From NCBI GenBank assembly GCA_002189035.1, contig NEEC01000002.1, positions 2,108,001 to 2,172,000 on the forward strand: a stretch of 64,000 nt of DNA, written 5' to 3'. Positions within the stretch are counted from its first letter, which is position 1; every line of letters begins with the position of its first letter. The notes under the pieces are model-generated. The model worked only from the letters and a program-made list of their open reading frames with translations, was not told where the DNA came from and searched no databases. The translations under genes and the position numbers were made by a program. This document shows, in pieces, positions 12,012 through 24,300 of this stretch. The DNA is from Utricularia gibba. Its lineage: Eukaryota; Streptophyta; Magnoliopsida; Lamiales; Lentibulariaceae.

Positions 12012-13035
12012 CTTACACACAATGTCACATAAATTATAACCAGAACAAGCAACTCCACACTCCAAGATCAACAAATGGGTTTTATAGGCGCATCGGGATA
12101 CTAAGACCCAGAAGAGTAAAAGCGAATTGATCTCTCAGGAGGCAGCGAAACTGGGGGGAAATGGCAAAAAGATAAAGGCGAAAGGCCGTTAAAGAGGAGC
12201 AGGTTTTCAAATTTGGACAAGCTTCCCGAACCAGAGGAATGGCTCTTGGCAGCCAAACAAGTATTTTAAAGATCGGAGTCTCGGACTGATCTTCTAAACG
12301 TGGAAAAACACTAGAAAATTGCATAAAAAACCTTAATTTTAACATTTTGATAAAATTAGTCCTCAAAATGTAAATTAAATTACATAATTCATCTCCTATT
12401 GATAAACTTAATCCCTATAATTTCATGTATTCGTATTATTAATTTAAAAAATTTGATATCTGGTATAGTTAATTTGAAATATAAAATTTAAACATACTAA
12501 AGAAATACTAAAATACTAAAATATTGATAACAATTTTTTAAACATTAGCGACCAATTTTGTCAATATATTATAAAATAGAAATACATTTTAACACTATTG
12601 TAAAATATTATAAAAAAATTATAAAAAAAAAACAATTTTCACAAATATTGGATACTGTTAGCTTCAACTATATCCAAAAACACCAAGCCTGATCTTCCAC
12701 GTAGACTTGCTAGAAAAACGGCCACGTCACAAAAGAAAGGAATAAACACATTCATTGATATTAAATAGAGACTGGGCTTGGGCTCGGGCTCGCATTCTCT
12801 CAGCGTTGGGCTATTTTAAATAATTGGTCATTTTGTTATTGATACATATTTTTTTATTTTTATAACGATAAAAAATTAAAAATATTTAATCGTGAATAAT
12901 TATTTGTTTAAAAAAATTACGCTATTTTGTTACAAAGTAATTAATAATAAATATATGTCATCAAAATTCAAATTTCAAATGGTAAAAAATTTTAATACTT
13001 TGAAAAGTCCGACGGCCATTGCACCCCGAGGACGG
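12012..13035. other. Shugoshin upstream region, AT-rich
   Basis: This holds the shugoshin leader and promoter (12012-12330), then AT-rich non-coding DNA to the 3' end of the transporter gene. No gene is seen. Confidence 0.5.
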
Positions 13036-14760
13036 TTATTTCAAGGCGGGGATTTCCACCGCCGGCGTCGTTGTTTCGGAGTCATTCCTCTCCTTGAACT
13101 GCTTATAAATGTCTCCACTATAAAACTTCCTTGTTCTGGCTACCAAAACCAGCGAGCTCAGAGATCCCACCAACGTCGCCACCGTCAAAATGATAAACGG
13201 CAACCGGTAACATGTTTTTCCGAGGCAGGTGAGCTCCTTCACCGCCGATCTCGCTAGCCCCTTCGCGGCAAGCTGCTTCATTGCCTCCTGATCGTACAGG
13301 CGTCCCGCGATTCTGACATTGAAGACGTAGGATCCAAGCGGGCTCGCAATCTGGCCGCAGTTGAAAAGGGTGGCGTAGTATTTGAGCCCGAAGAGCTCCG
13401 AGATAATGGCGAAGAGTAAGGGGAGCTGGGCGCCGAAGGAGAAGCCGATTATCACGGAGGCGAAGTAGAGAGAACCCGGAAACGGGGTCGCCACGAGGAG
13501 GAGGCCGAGGCAGGAGATTCCGAGGACCACGGACAACATCAACGGCCGGGGGACTTGGTACTTCGCTAGGAGAGATTCCGATACGAATCCGGAGAAGATC
13601 CGGCCGAAAAAGTTCCAGATACTGAGAATCGAGAGAAACGTGCTGATGGTTTTCTTGGGATATCCGAGAGATTGCCCGATTTGGCCGAGGTTGTCGACGG
13701 CGGTGAGGCTGGAGCCGAGGCCGCAAAAAGAGGCGAAAAATAATATCAGCATATCGGCGCTGGTCAGAGCTTGAAGAATCGTGTAGTCTTCTCCTCTATT
13801 TGGCTTCTTAAATATATCGGCGTACCACGGCGTCCCACCGGATTTCTCCGATTTCTCCGCCGCTGGAGGAGTTTCGACGGCGATCTGGGGAGGGGTTGAG
13901 GATTCTTCCGATTTCTGATTCCAGATTTTGGATTCCTCCGTGATGGCGATGATCAGAGGATACAACAATAGCCCACAGACGACGGTGACGCTAATTGCAT
14001 ACCCAGCTTTGGAAAACTTCACAACCTTCTGAACGACGGTGATAACCAGTATAAACAGAGCCATCGCCACGGAGACATACAGGATCTGGAAAAAAAGCTT
14101 AAGTTCGGCCGCCGTCTGCCGACGAACCTCCATTTTCCGAATAGTGTACACAAAAATGAGTGACAACGAAGCCGGGAGCCAGGCGATTAGAAGAATCAAA
14201 GATTTCGAGTCGTTCCCATAGACGGCTAAGTAGATCTGAGTCAGAATGGCGCCGCTTAAACCCACGTACCCTTTCAGAAGCCCGAGCATTATCCCACGGC
14301 TCTCCGGGAAATTCATCACAGACGTGACCAACGCGCCGGTGTTGGCGAAATTCTGGGAATTCGCCCCGATGCAGATGTACAGACACATCTGCCACACTCT
14401 GGGCCTGGGAATCCGGCCGGTGACCGCCATCCAAATCATGAAGTAGCCAACAAAGTTCATGGCGGCCCCAATTAACAGCACAAACCAGGTGGGAGTCACT
14501 TCGGCGATGAGCCCAGACAAAACTCCGACGTTAGCCCCCAGGTCCTTGAAGAAACCCATGAGATTGAGCGTAGTCTGGTCATACCCCAGAGTGGCTTTTA
14601 TCTCCGGGGAGTAGGTGCCGAAGAGATACGTTGCTCCGGCGCCTGCCATGATGAGGAAGGAGGCAAAGAGGGAGAACCAACGACCCCTCACCACCTGAAT
14701 AGCGAATCCCAGATACCCATCCCGACGAACTCCGCCGGCGGACGGCGCCGACTCGGCCAT
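13036..14760 (-). CDS. Nodulin-like/NFD4-type major facilitator transporter
   Basis: Intronless gene of 574 residues, starting at the ATG 14758-14760. The N-terminal half is the plant Nodulin-like domain (RWFSLFASFLIMAGAGATYLFGTYS, LGYDQTTLNLMGFFKDLGANVG, ANSQNFANTGALVTSVMNFPESRG) and the C-terminal half has MFS helices, with the paired motif GRIFSGFVSE and LGSYVFNVRIAGRLYD. About twelve membrane segments are visible, split by a hydrophilic Pro/Ser-rich loop around residues 285-320. Relatives sit in the plasma membrane, tonoplast or other endomembranes; substrates are mostly unknown. GC content is well above that of the surrounding DNA, as is common for intronless genes of this family. No frame break in 1.7 kb. 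Confidence 0.93.
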   Translation of the reverse strand: MAESAPSAGGVRRDGYLGFAIQVVRGRWFSLFASFLIMAGAGATYLFGTYSPEIKATLGYDQTTLNLMGFFKDLGANVGVLSGLIAEVTPTWFVLLIGAAMNFVGYFMIWMAVTGRIPRPRVWQMCLYICIGANSQNFANTGALVTSVMNFPESRGIMLGLLKGYVGLSGAILTQIYLAVYGNDSKSLILLIAWLPASLSLIFVYTIRKMEVRRQTAAELKLFFQILYVSVAMALFILVITVVQKVVKFSKAGYAISVTVVCGLLLYPLIIAITEESKIWNQKSEESSTPPQIAVETPPAAEKSEKSGGTPWYADIFKKPNRGEDYTILQALTSADMLILFFASFCGLGSSLTAVDNLGQIGQSLGYPKKTISTFLSILSIWNFFGRIFSGFVSESLLAKYQVPRPLMLSVVLGISCLGLLLVATPFPGSLYFASVIIGFSFGAQLPLLFAIISELFGLKYYATLFNCGQIASPLGSYVFNVRIAGRLYDQEAMKQLAAKGLARSAVKELTCLGKTCYRLPFIILTVATLVGSLSSLVLVARTRKFYSGDIYKQFKERNDSETTTPAVEIPALK

Positions 14761-16160
14761 TCTCAAAAAAGGAAGTTAAGATAGATAGAGATGCGTAACA
14801 GAGGGGAGAGCCCCCAAAATTTCATAACCCAGATTTCACTTCTGGACGCAACAAGTGGAAAATGATGGGATTCCTTTTCTTCCGGTTATCGGCCGGCCGG
14901 AAGGCGTGACCAAGTCAAAATAATTCAGTGTCTTGGCAAGTCAAAGTTGTTGCTTTTTTTTCGAACTTAAAAATCTGAACTTAAAACCTTGTGGGGCCAG
15001 CACCGGACTACCTTGTTTATATTTATTCATGTATTATTCGTGCTATAAAGTCAAAACACTCTAATATTTAATATTTTGAATAAATTTAATCTCTATTTTT
15101 TAATATAAATCGCATATTTCATCTTTAACAAAATCAACCTCCAAAATATTATGCATTAAATATAATTAGTCTTCAAAATTTGGTGCATAAGTAATTTTCA
15201 ATATTTAAATATAAGACATCATTATTTTTATTATTTAAAAAACTAATCACAATTAGTTGAAAATTAAATATGTGTAACTTTCTAAATTTACTATAAAGTC
15301 AATTATTTCAAATATTAGATATTAGTTATATCAAAATAGTGAATACTAAATTATTTCAAATACGTTTTGAAATCATTTTCTAAAAATTTGAGTAAATTTC
15401 CGCCTCGGGACGAGGGAAATCGGAGTTTGTGCCGTTGTGGAGATGTTGGACAAAGGGGTAGTAATGGTATTTCGCATTGTCCGTTCACCTGCATGGGCCT
15501 TGTGGGGAATGATGATTTGGGCTTCAATGGGTATGTCTCAGGCAAAGCATCTGCAGCCTAAAAGAATGCTTTTACATATCATACAATTTTTTTATATATT
15601 TAATTTATTTATTTTCAAATCCCAATGTAAGATTATTTATTCTAATAGTATTCTATCTCATTTGAAATCTAAAAAAAATAATAAAACCTTTCCATCAAAT
15701 CCGAAACTCATTGTAAAAAATACTAGAAAAAGTACCGTTTATAAACTAATAATGAATATAAATGTTATTAACCAAAATATTTAACAATTTTATAGCTAAA
15801 CGAGAGACATTTAAATATATTATCTTTTAAAAATATTTAATGATAAAGAAAAAAAAAGATATCATAAACAAACAATAACACAGCCAAACAAATCCTACCG
15901 AGTTGTTCCGATTACCCAGCTGCCGGCCTTCTTTCCCGTGGGCGCCCCTAACGGGCTGTCGGCTGCAACAGTCCCTGCTATTCACGGAACATATGAAAAC
16001 ACTGTGCGGTGCGTTCCCCCAGCCCCACCCCTTCAACCACCTTCATTCACACTCCCTCATAGGCTTGAAAATCCTACTCCTTGGACCACGACAACCACCT
16101 TGGATCAATTAAAAGCACAATAAACTCCATGGACAGTATAAATAATCCCAGCCATCAAGG

Positions 16161-16161
<1 letters not shown>

Positions 16162-16191
<30 letters not shown>
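16162..16191 (+). repeat. (AC)n microsatellite
   Basis: About fifteen perfect CA/AC units, followed by an imperfect CGCACACGCA tail. Confidence 0.95.
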
Positions 16192-16200
<9 letters not shown>

Positions 16201-16590
16201 TGTGGGTTTAGAGCCTATGTTATGTTCCTATAAGAAAATAATGAATACTTCACACCCAATGACATGTTTCCTTCTCCGCCCCCTGACTTTCCATGTCTTC
16301 TTCACATGGGAAGAGGAGAATGTCCACAGAGGAATTTATTACCGTAATATGAATACCAGATGATGCTCTCTAGATTTCCATCCTCGATGGGGTGGAACAG
16401 TCAATGCCATTGAATTGTGTGTGTATATTTGTGTATTTTTTTCCAGTACCGTACCAGAGGATGGAACGAAGAAGGCTGGACCCACCATGCTACAAATATG
16501 TCTCATGACAACTCATCATGCGCCCACCGCGCACTGAGTTCACGTACACCCGGCCCCGGCCGTGGCTCTGCACCTCGCAGGCTCCCTGTT

Positions 16591-16596
16591 TATAAA
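16591..16596 (+). promoter_or_regulatory. TATA box of the HIPP gene
   Basis: The sequence TTTATAAAT lies about 59 bases before the HIPP start codon, at a suitable distance for a short leader. Confidence 0.6.
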
Positions 16597-16649
16597 TGCA
16601 GCTCGGAGCCCATGGAGAACATCTAGTTCATTTACCTTGGGCGGGCGGG

Positions 16650-18179
16650 ATGGGTGAGGTATAGAAGTTTCAATGGGTTTTTATGTTTTTAGTGTCTGGC
16701 GTTTTGATGGCTTCTTTGTTGCAGAAGGACAAGGAGAGGAAGGATGGGGGAGAGGAGAAGGAGAATGGGGGAGCAAGAAGAAGGAAGGGAATGTCACTGT
16801 GGTTTTGAGGACGGATTTGCACTGCCAAGGATGTGCGTTTAAAGTGATGAAGTGCATCAGAGCTTTTGATGGTGAGATGGGTGAAGAGTTTGGGATTCCT
16901 CTGTTTCGTATTTGAAATCGGTGGAGTCTTTTGTGACAGGGGTGGATGCGGTGGAGATCGGAGAAGGGCAGAAGATTACGGTGGTGGGACAAGTGGATCC
17001 AGCGAAGCTCCGGGAGAAGGTGGAGAGGAAGACTCACAAAAAGGTGGAGCTCGTTTCGCCGCAACCTAAGAAAGATAAGGAGAACAATGGCACCCCCGGC
17101 GGAGGCAGCGGCGGTAAAGAGACGAATCAGAAGAATGCTGAAAATGCCAAGCCGGAGAAGAATAAACCCAAGGAAGCGGCCAGCAAGAACAACCAAGAAG
17201 ATAAGAAGAAAAGCAAGGAAAAGAAGGAGAAAGAGAAAGAGGTACGTACCCCTGTCATCTTCATCTTCAGAGTATCGTTTGCTATCATGCGCCACTTCTG
17301 CGTCCAATGGTTGCTGACTGTGTAAAGAATTCTGATGGCGCCGTGGTTTCTTTCCGGCCGCGCATCAGTAAGAGCTCTGACTCCAGTGGGCTCACTCTGC
17401 ATTTTCCTCGCCCTGCTACTTCCTCTGAACTGATTGCTCCGTTGAAAGCGGACATTCATGTGGACGCCAGCGCATTTTAGCATTGTGCGCAGCATCTGAT
17501 CTCACATCTAAACTCCATGAAAATCTCACTTCTTCTCTTCATCGTTTCCACTTGATTCCTTTTGGGTGATTCCCCACAGTTTCATCTCTCTACTGTCAAA
17601 TAATCTGCTTCAATGGCGCATTTTAGCACCTCCCTTGGCGACACTTGTTTATTGACACGTTGTTTTCATTAATCTGGCAGCCACCCCTTACTACGGCGGT
17701 GCTGAAGGTGAGCTTGCACTGCGACGGCTGCATACAGAAGATATACAAAACCGTGACCAAAACCAAAGGTTAGCATTCCCTCGAACACATGGTGTGCCCT
17801 ATCAGCATTCTGAACCCCTCGCTTTTCAGGTTTCCAGGACATGAAGATCGACAAGCTTAAGGATCTCGTCACCGTCACCGGCGCCATTGACATAAAATCG
17901 CTGGCCGATTTGATCCAGAAGCAGCTGAAAAAAGACGTCCAGATCGTGCCTCCCAAAAAGGAACAACAAGAGAAAAAAGATGACGGCGGCGGCCGCGAGG
18001 AGAGCGGCGGAGAAGAGAAACCGGCGGCGAACAAGACACAGATTCCGACGGGGAACCCGTACCCGCTCGGCTGGATGATCGCCGATCAATTCAATTACAA
18101 CCCGAATCCGTACGCCGTTCAGTTCCACGCACCGCAGATGTTCAGCGATGAAAATCCAAACGCGTGCTCTGTCATGTGA
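16650..18179 (+). CDS. HIPP: Heavy-metal-associated isoprenylated plant protein with two HMA domains
   Basis: Exons 16650-16658, 16725-16871, 16940-17241, 17681-17768 and 17830-18179. The product has two metal-binding HMA domains with CxxC motifs (LHCQGC and LHCDGC), a long Lys/Glu-rich linker between them, and the C-terminal farnesylation box CSVM. HIPPs bind heavy metals or act as chaperones near membranes. The first coding exon encodes only Met-Gly-Glu, the start usual in this family, and the first intron is 66 bases. From that start the frame (KDKERKDGGEEKENGG) does not run into the HMA frame; one extra G in the GGGGG run at 16767-16771 joins them and yields 298 residues. The ATG at 16673 is in the HMA frame but lies inside the intron and encodes a non-family N-terminus. 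Confidence 0.85.
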
Positions 18180-21100
18180 GAGTGTGTGAGTACAGTGGCA
18201 AGATCGTGAATGAGGCCAATGCCGAGGGGCATATAAGAGATTTCCTTTTCTGGCACGAGGAAGCACAGTTACTACCGCCACTCATTTACTTCCCATTTTT
18301 GGCGATTCCTCAACTCTCCATCTTTATTTTTTAAATTTCGCATTAAAAACTTTATTCTATTATTGCCGGTTGCGGGTGCGAGAAATATAATTTTAATATT
18401 CATTTAAAAAAATATTAAACAAATAATACTGAATATATTTGTAAAATCACATTCAATGTGACGGGCGAAATAAAATGCTGTATTTATTTCGTATTATAAA
18501 ATTAGCATAAATTTTATAAGATAATTTTATTGAAATTATATTTGATAAATATATATGTGTTTAATAGACATATCTAATGAAAACATTACGGTCTGACTAA
18601 GAAATCTTACATTGATTACAGATGGGATTAAGTGGATGTAATTAAATAGACATATATTCTAAATCTTATATAAAGTATTTTTTTTTAATAGAAGAATTTA
18701 AAATCTTGAAAATTGAGTGTACTAAACAAATAATATCGTATAAGAAAATAATAACTCATTACATCTAAAATAAATGGAAAAAAAGAATTAAAATTCATTT
18801 AATTAATAAAAATTACATGAGATAATGATGTTTTAAAATATTGTTGTAACAATTATATAAATATTTTACAAATAGCATCCATGTTTGTTGGTACATGCAA
18901 ACAAGGTGATGAAGCATTCACTTGTAAGTTTAAGGGATGGCGTTCTATTGTTCTAAAAAGGTGTAGCCTCCCTTTTCCAAATGATGGAACCCCTTTTGTG
19001 GGACAACTAAAAGCATATACTTTAGTATAGTGTTCACATAATATCTTCATGGGATTCCATGTCTTTTATATGGTCCATGATTTCATAGCTCCACACGATT
19101 GAGTTGTGGTCGTTTGTTTACCTTCTTTTTTCTTTAGTCACTTGTTATAACAAAACACAATAGAGAGTCCATGGGAAGGCATAATTCTATTAGGCTGTGT
19201 TTGGTAATTATACCGATATAGATTATCTCGATATAAGTTTTTCTTGGTTGAAAATATAAAAATAATGAGAGATGTTGATGGGGACAGTTTTATGCTTTGT
19301 AGAGAGTAAAAAAATATCCCACGAAAATTTACTCATGATTATCAAACATATTATTATTATCTAGAATGTTAGAATATCCCATGTTATACTTATTACCAAA
19401 TACGGACTTACCGAACAAGACCTTAACTTCCTAATTAGCTATGCACATAACTCCCTTCGTGATCATACTTAAAACGACCGCTAATAGGAGTCTTAGAGTC
19501 ACCATTTATTAATGAAATGATAAAGAAAAGAAGATTTTATTACTTATGTGAAGAACCTTGTTGGGGTATAGTTAGTGTTATGTCTGATAATTTCCTTTGA
19601 TCTCATTCTCAACATTCTTATTTCTTGCTACACTAATCTTTGACCTAAGCCTCATTTTCCTATCCCTTCAATGACATACATTATGGTCAATAATCTCGTA
19701 TACTATCTTCTATCATGCCTAATAGCGATATAATCGAGTGACTATTTCCAAGTTTCTAACCTTCTTAAAAACTTGAATCTGATACAAAATTATATTGATC
19801 TGTGATTTGTATCATAGGAATTAGATTATACCAATATTTTCCTAGTGTCCAATCGACTAGAAGTTCGCCCATGCTAACAAACAATGGAGTTGAGTTGAAT
19901 CGGAGTACACGATAGTGTTAGTATTATATGACTAAATTACCAAGATGAAAATCATGTGTCTATCCCTTGTTTTTTTCTTTTGGGTATGCGTTTGCATTGT
20001 TGCGTCAATGCATGTGGAGTGGATTTAGATTGGATGGATGGCTTTGTAGCCCACCATCAAAAGTCTTGGTGAGGGGGACCACGCTATCAACCATGCATCC
20101 CACTCACACAGATGGTCATGCCCCTCTCTCTGCTAACTCCTCGCTTTCTCCTAAGTCATGACCGTTCGTATCCGCAGATGCGAAAAAAGGGCCCCTAAAG
20201 CGTAAGAAATCGCCAAAAGGAAACACGCATTGCCATCGGTAGCATGCATGTGCGAGGAATTTGCCGTATCTTGAGAAGGATATGGTTTTTATGGTGATGG
20301 GAAAACACTGTGATTGTTTAGTATTTCGATGTGGGATAATAAATTATACGTGAAATAATAATCATTTTGTGTTCCACATCAGAGTCTGACCCACGTGATG
20401 ACTGATATTCTTTTTTCTGCTTTAAAATTGAAGATTAATGCAAAAAGAAAAAAAAACAAACAAAAACGGTTCGTTTCCGTGACCATAGCCCGTGCCTCGG
20501 AGAATATTCGATTTGCAATTCCGCATCAAAACGCGACTTTTATTTATGGGACGGCGCTCCTTGTCGCGACTTCGTTGCAACCGCTAAAAAGCGAGTTTAG
20601 GCCATTAAAGGGCACGTGCTCTTGGGAAGGGGTTTCTTTAGCCCATTCTACTTCGTAGGGGGGATTGGGTTCTTTAGCAAATTTCAAAACTTCAGGGACC
20701 TTTTAATATTTTACACTTTTATTATTGGCATTTTTTCCCAATTTTATTACGTACCCCTAAAAAAACCCGACCTGTTAATTTCTTTTTTATTATAATCAGT
20801 ATTTTAAAATCAAATTCAACTTAGTCACGATTTTAAATTAAATTTAACATTACGAAAAATAAAAATAATTAGTTAAATTTAATACGTCTAAATAATTACA
20901 TTGAATCAAAAAAATCATGAATTAGAGTTTAATCAGATTTGATTCTGAACTTTCAAAACATTAATTATAATAATACAAACACAAGAACACAGAAATCCAA
21001 CATCAAAGAATCTAATCTACAACAATGGCTCTTATGTACAGTTTCGTTTCTAAATTCACAATTTAGCGTTGCTAGGGTTCATTAAGACAAACAAGCAGAA

Positions 21101-21378
21101 TCATTTGGCTCCCGGGGAAAACCCAAAAAACGCACCTAGAACTCAGTGAGTACCAGCTCGGTTAATGAGAGCATTCTCCCTTGCCTTCATTTTGAACCTG
21201 CTATGGCTTCTTTCTGAAACTTCCCTGGTGAATCCAAATCGCCAAAAGCAGTAATTTACAGATACAAACATTGGGAAGTACAGCAAAGTCTAGTATTTGG
21301 TACAGGGATTGAAGCAATGGTTGATAGCTTAGGTAACTCACGTTGTTAGGAAAAGCAGAGATGTCTGGCCGAGGGGCT
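18180..21378. other. 3.2 kb convergent intergenic region
   Basis: AT-rich, with one MITE-like element at 19190-19411. A moderately GC-rich island (20460-20660) has an open frame without a recognised product. The last 350 bases are the 3' untranslated region of dolichol kinase. No gene is called. Confidence 0.5.
19190..19411 (+). mobile_element. MITE-like element with terminal inverted repeats
   Basis: The left end reads TAGGCTGTGTTTGGTAAT and the right end, reversed, reads TAAGTCCGTATTTGGTAAT. The two match at most positions over 19 bases, and both carry the GTTTGGTAA core common in plant non-autonomous DNA elements. The interior is AT-rich and has no coding capacity. I could not find a convincing target-site duplication. 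Confidence 0.55.
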
Positions 21379-24300
21379 TCATAAGCAAAGCAGGCTGTAG
21401 AATATAAGAGGTATGAAGGCATTGTCAAGCTGCGCTGTGTAGGCCTCCAGCAGGCCGCTGATGGTCACTGCCACAATTAGTGACATCCAGTGCTGCAAAA
21501 CACATGATATGAGTAACCGTTGAACAAAGTTTTCCCACCACTTGAGACGGGGTTGCTAATGCAAAAGATAAAAGAAAAATATTTCAGATCACTAACTGCA
21601 GAGCTGAAGCCTGAGGAAGGATTCATAGTGTGTGTGAAAAAGGCCAAATACAGTTTACAGAGGAGGTTAACCACTGCTTCTCAGAGCAATCTTTTGGCCA
21701 TGTGCAGTGTGCATGAAATATCAGGTCTGAGAGCCAGTGACCAAATAGTGATGAAACACCCCTCAAATTTCTTTTTTAGCAATTCTCTCCACATCCTATT
21801 TCTAAATCCATGTCTTTCTACTTCCCTGTAAAGCATCTAGGGACACATAATCCTGATGTACCTAGATTATATGAAATGGGGGGAGAGAGAAAGAGACCAT
21901 GGTGAAAATGTATCCTGTGGTCGCTAAAAGGGGAAGTAGCATCAAACATGCAGCAAGAACAGCAGTGATCCCAGCAGCAGTCCCTTCAACTGTTTTCTCT
22001 GGAAAATACGTCGTGTTCATGTACTCAGAAAAATGTGGAAGGCTAGATGAGGAAATCAAGAAAGTAGAACATGCACGTACTGCCAGTTTTGCTCCAACGG
22101 AGAACTCCATACTTGTGCCCTACCATTGATGCCTGAAAATGAATAAAGCTAATCAATGGTAAGTAGAACCAGACTGTACGGATTAAAGTGATAACCATAT
22201 ACAGTCTAGGGTACAAGCATCACAAGAAAAGGCAACAATGTGAATGGTTTTGTCTTAATATCCAATAATACTACAAATATTTCTGCCACTTTCCATTTTA
22301 GATTTTTAGAGTCATTTTCAAACTACACGAAGTCAAAGTACATTAGTACAATAATACCGAACAAAATGGCAGCCACCGAGAAAGGGCTGCACTTCTAAAA
22401 ATTACAGGATATATGGTGGAACAGGCAGAAAAACAAAAACTCTATCACTGATGCTGCTATGAAAGTCTCGAGGAAGACCAATTAAAGTAAAAGAAAGACA
22501 AATTATCATCAAATTACCATTGTATCTCCAATGCCTAGACTCAAAATTCCAGCAAATGGCGCAAGTGGACGATCATTGAAGCCAGAAGACAACCAAATTG
22601 GTATTGCACATCCCAATAACAGTGAAAAGTGACTGTTGCCACACAGAAACTAGGGAACGATTAATAAATGCTGTATCATGCAAAGACGTGCAAATTAACA
22701 GAAAAAAAGTCACACCTCACAATAAGTAGATCAGAATCACGATGGTCCGTAAAAGCGGTCATGAATCGCTGGATTGAATGGCCTAGTGGCCATACGCACC
22801 ATATCTGTGAACTTAAAATATGACTATTTAAGCGTGTTTTGGACATGCAATTAGAAGAATGATGCAGTCTATGTTTCAGAAAAAGAGGTAGGGGATTAGG
22901 GAAAAAATATCTCTATTGAGATGAAATCTGAGGAGAATTTGGATTTGTTTTTAGTTTAGACTAGTACTTACCCGTATAATTTCCAGCAAAAGGAAAACTG
23001 CCAAAGCTGCACCGAAAGCAAGATCAAGAAACCTTGGCTGAAAACCCACATAATACATCATAAGAAATTAAGCAAAAGCTAATACAATAAAAGCATTTTG
23101 AACAAAAAATCACCTGAAAGACGAGTGCAGGAACAAATATACAGACAGCCATTAGATGATAGTATTTACGAAGAAGTATCCTTTCAGTTGTACCATTCTT
23201 TGATATGCTGTAAAATTTCCGAACGGAAGCACATATGACAACCAGCCAATATATGCATAGAGGAACTGTTTTAGATGGCTCTGATAACACAAAATTCAGA
23301 ACCCTGATGACAAATTAAGAAAAAAGACTATTAAACACTAGATTGATGAAGCAAAATTACAATATAAAACCAATGACCAGATCATACCATTGCAATGGGT
23401 GAACCTGGAACGCATGCACGAATTGCATCCATGACGGAGCAATCACAATCAATACCACAACAAGTGATGCTAGGAAAACAATGGTTTTCCTTATTTCATG
23501 GTTTCTAATATCTTCATTAATTCTCTGGTTGACATAGAATCCCAAGATTTTGAGAGAGCTTTTATGTACCACTGGGAAAAGGAGGAGGAAGAAAAGGATT
23601 CCCTGCAATAAAATGGCGAAAGAGTTTTAAAGCATACAAATATTGGCTGCCAGTGTTTCAGCTTAAAACAGAACGGAATCAGCAATGACCTTAAGAAGAA
23701 CTAATAGAGCCAAACCTGAATAATGGTGGCTATCTCACTTCTCTTGAAACCAGCTTTTATAAAGAGCAATGTGGATGATTCCAGATATGAAATCTTGTTT
23801 CAAAGAAGATTGTGATCAGCAAAAGTGAATTAAAATTGATTACATATGCAACTATTAGAAAATATTGAATAGAATGACACCAACTTTTGTAGCTGTATAT
23901 GCCAACATGTCCCCAAAATAGACTATGAGACCAGTAGTAACGAGAAGTGACTCTCCTGCTCAAGAGAAAATAATGGAATTAGAGGAGCTCTAACAGAGCC
24001 ATTTTTCAATTATAAAACTATGGTGGATGGCAAATAGCTAACATTTCATATGCAGTAGATGTACAGCACATTTTACCCGTGGAAGCACATGCAGGGAAGG
24101 TGAGAAGAATTCTCTTCATTAATAAGATTGCCCCCAGTCCATGAAAGAGCAACCACAATGACATTAACATCGGAAGCCAGGCTATCAAGTTCAAAGTCAA
24201 AGAAAGACAAATTAAATAAAAAAAATTAAAACTTATAGCAACAAAAAGTAAATAAATTCTTCAACAGCCCGTGCTCTAAAATAATTAGTCTACTACTAAC

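Larger units (their letters stand above)
14761..16649. other. Divergent promoter region between transporter and HIPP genes
   Basis: Contains the transporter leader, an AT-rich middle (15000-15360 and 15560-15890), a CA microsatellite and the HIPP promoter. Two GC-richer islands, about 15395-15560 and 15900-16125, have open frames on both strands, but no product resembles a family I know. No gene is called. Confidence 0.5.

Noticed and set aside
13118-13726. A 202-codon open frame on the minus strand in another frame of the transporter gene
   Set aside because: It is Arg/Pro-rich and overlaps the 574-residue transporter, whose frame has full family support. It is a GC-driven shadow.
14761-14766. 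Two extra N-terminal codons for the transporter (TTG AGA)
   Set aside because: They begin with TTG, not ATG. The ATG at 14758-14760 gives the family-like start.
15351-15561. Overlapping open frames on both strands in a GC-richer island
   Set aside because: No recognised family, no splice partners, and both strands are equally open, as expected by chance.
15903-16123. Short Pro/Thr-rich open frames before the CA microsatellite
   Set aside because: No recognised domain and no intron or start context. It could be old coding debris, but I cannot support a call.
16673-16724. Alternative HIPP start at 16673
   Set aside because: It encodes a hydrophobic, aromatic N-terminus unknown in HIPPs and lies in a sequence with good intron borders.
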